Source: Diphasiastrum complanatum
Taxonomy: Eukaryota; Streptophyta; Lycopodiopsida; Lycopodiales; Lycopodiaceae
Assembly: GCA_029204225.1 (NCBI GenBank)
Contig: CM055102.1
Span: 8,877,456-8,941,455, forward strand
Direction: 5' to 3'
Length of the DNA: 64,000 nt
Below the pieces are notes generated by a model, which searched no databases, was not told where the DNA came from, and saw only the letters and a list, made by a program, of their open reading frames with translations. Both the position numbers and the translations under genes were made by a program. Shown piece by piece: positions 62,837 to 64,000 of the stretch (positions within the stretch are counted from its first letter, which is position 1; every line of letters begins with the position of its first letter).

Positions 62837-63480
62837 ACTAAGATTTAAATGAATTGATGGTGGTGGCGAATACCTCTCTAATGAGATGCCCAACTACTTG
62901 GCTAGACATGGCATTCAAAGACATTTTACAACTTCCTATTCCCCTCAACAGAATGGAATTGTAAATTGAATGCTTTTTAACTCAACCAGATCAATGCTAC
63001 ACCAATCGTGCCTACTTGCGAAGTTTTGGGCAGAAGCTACTACCACAACCTGTTATGTATAGAATAGATCCAGCATTAAAGCCATCAACAACAAAACTCC
63101 TCATAAAATATGGCATGGACACAAGCCTAATTAAAAATATTTGATTGTATATGTTTCATCATGTTCCTAAATAGCTTAGAAAGAAACTGGATCATAGAAC
63201 AGATAAATGTATTTTCATTGGCTATCCTGATGAACAAATAGCTTCTAAAGTTTATGATCCATCCACCAATGTAACATTTGTTTCTAGGGATGTGATATTC
63301 AAATAAGATACCTTCTATGATTTCAAACAACCATCGATAAATGATGCTATGTCATTTCATCCTATTTTACACAGCATAGAATCTTCCAATGATGATGTTT
63401 CTTCTATAGAACTTGCAACTACAGCTACATATCCAAATCTAGAGAGATTGTTGTTCTTATGTCCATGTCCTGTATAAGGG
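62837..63480 (+). pseudogene. Copia integrase remnant
   Basis: Reads DGGGEYLSNEMPNYLARHGI, HFTTSYSPQQNGIVN and FWAEATTTTCYV. After frameshifts it reads KLDHRTDKCIFIGYPDEQIA, SKVYDPSTNVTFVSRDVIF. These are the second half of the integrase core (D in DGGGEY region, E lost at the stop after NGIVN) and the distal GKKP/VSRDV region. Several stops. Confidence 0.85.
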
Positions 63481-63499
63481 AATCGAAATAATTTATGAT

Positions 63500-63943
63500 G
63501 TAGATAGCCGGTCACTCTAGTTGTATGTGGTTATTAGTTATGCTACGTCATTCCAGATGTGGTCGTTTCAAGTAATTAATAATCATATGAGGGCCTAGAC
63601 CTGTAATTGGACATAGGAGCACATGCATGGTGAATGACTGCTTTAATGCAAGAATAGGAGGTCAATAGCTTAATATAGGTTGCATGGGAATCCTAAGGGA
63701 AATATTCTCTCCTCTTGGAGAGAATATATCCTATGGAAACTCGCCCATCTCCCTATTGGGAATTCAATTTTTTGAGTCAGTTTCTCCTCTCCTCTCTTGT
63801 GTTCTTCACTGTGGCTTGGGGGTGGAATGGTTAGGGTATTGACTAGCCTCTCCATATTGGTTGGGTGGTTCATGCTTCATAGGTGTCCTTTTGGTTTGTA
63901 TGTTGAATCTTTCTTGAAGACCTTCACTTGGCGATCGTTATAG
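63500..63943 (+). repeat. 5' LTR of a copia element entering the window end
   Basis: Ends right before an exact primer site. Its start is uncertain (a TG near 63498-63520). The block contains TCCTCTTGGAGAGAATATAT and a CT-rich stretch typical of LTR leader regions. The element continues beyond the window. Confidence 0.6.
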
Positions 63944-63955
63944 TGGTATCAGAGC
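63944..63955 (+). other. Copia primer-binding site at window end
   Basis: TGGTATCAGAGC, canonical Met-tRNA site, followed by AAGGTTCAC. Internal sequence of the element starts here and leaves the window after 45 bases. Confidence 0.9.
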
Positions 63956-64000
63956 AAGGTTCACATCAACCAGGAGGTGGGGCTTGAGGATCTTGGATTT

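Noticed and set aside
1-64000. tRNA or rRNA genes
   Set aside because: No cloverleaf with conserved GGTTCGAATCC-type arm and no rRNA core words were seen; tRNA-like strings present are retroelement primer sites.

Overview
The window looks like repeat-dense nuclear DNA of a land plant with a large, transposon-rich genome. It is AT-rich and carries plant-type CACTA (En/Spm) transposase families, namely Transposase_21/TNP2, DUF4218, DUF4216 and Transposase_24/Ptta. It also carries Ty1/copia elements primed by initiator-Met tRNA (TGGTATCAGAGC sites), Ty3/gypsy fragments, GT-AG introns and long GA/GT microsatellites. I cannot name the species. I see no intact host gene, no rRNA or tRNA gene, and no bacterial-style operon. 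Nearly every recognisable coding stretch is a broken transposon gene, so most entries are typed as pseudogene or mobile element. Boundaries of decayed domains are by eye and good to roughly 10-50 bases. LTR, TIR and PBS edges are given to the base where they could be read.

Layout. 1-4.9 kb: nothing recognised beyond weak ORFs. 4.9-6.8 kb: 3' half of a copia element (family H, minus). 7.9-9.3 kb: C-terminal half of a CACTA transposase (copy A, minus). 9.3-12.4 kb: fragments of a gypsy element (minus) split by a copia-type LTR. 12.9-23.6 kb: a degenerate copia (G, plus) split inside its reverse transcriptase by a complete-looking 7.75-kb CACTA element (copy B) with an AAT target duplication. 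23.6-26.5 kb: a shortened copia (F, plus). 26.9-27.6 kb: an H-family LTR. 27.6-29.0 kb: a PIF1-like helicase remnant plus two well-spliced exons of unknown identity (minus).

30.5-35.8 kb is a rearranged region. Copia I lies inside an H-type copia, but its two LTRs and target-site copies now face each other, enclosing TNP2 fragment C. Outside the inner LTR lies TNP2 fragment D, followed by a SET-domain-like fragment. 37.8-54.0 kb is nested: CACTA fragment E is split by copia A (38381-44346, full structure, minus) and ended by another CACTA element (J, from 44564). A further CACTA terminus (K) is split by a second copy of copia A in plus orientation (A2). A2 has lost most of its reverse transcriptase and RNase H and carries about 640 bases of unrelated sequence instead. 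54-57.2 kb: gypsy-like LTR, primer site and short ORFs (M). 57.4-62.6 kb: a gypsy-like gag-protease element (L, minus) with a long unidentified ORF where reverse transcriptase is expected. 62.8-64.0 kb: copia integrase remnants and the 5' LTR and primer site of one more element.

Functionally this is an archive of insertion, deletion, inversion and sequence capture rather than a set of cooperating genes. The strongest leads are the base-precise CACTA-in-copia insertion, the inverted LTR/target-duplication pair, the gag-pro element without RT, the SET-like capture beside a CACTA transposase, and the PIF1 helicase with its unexplained upstream exons.
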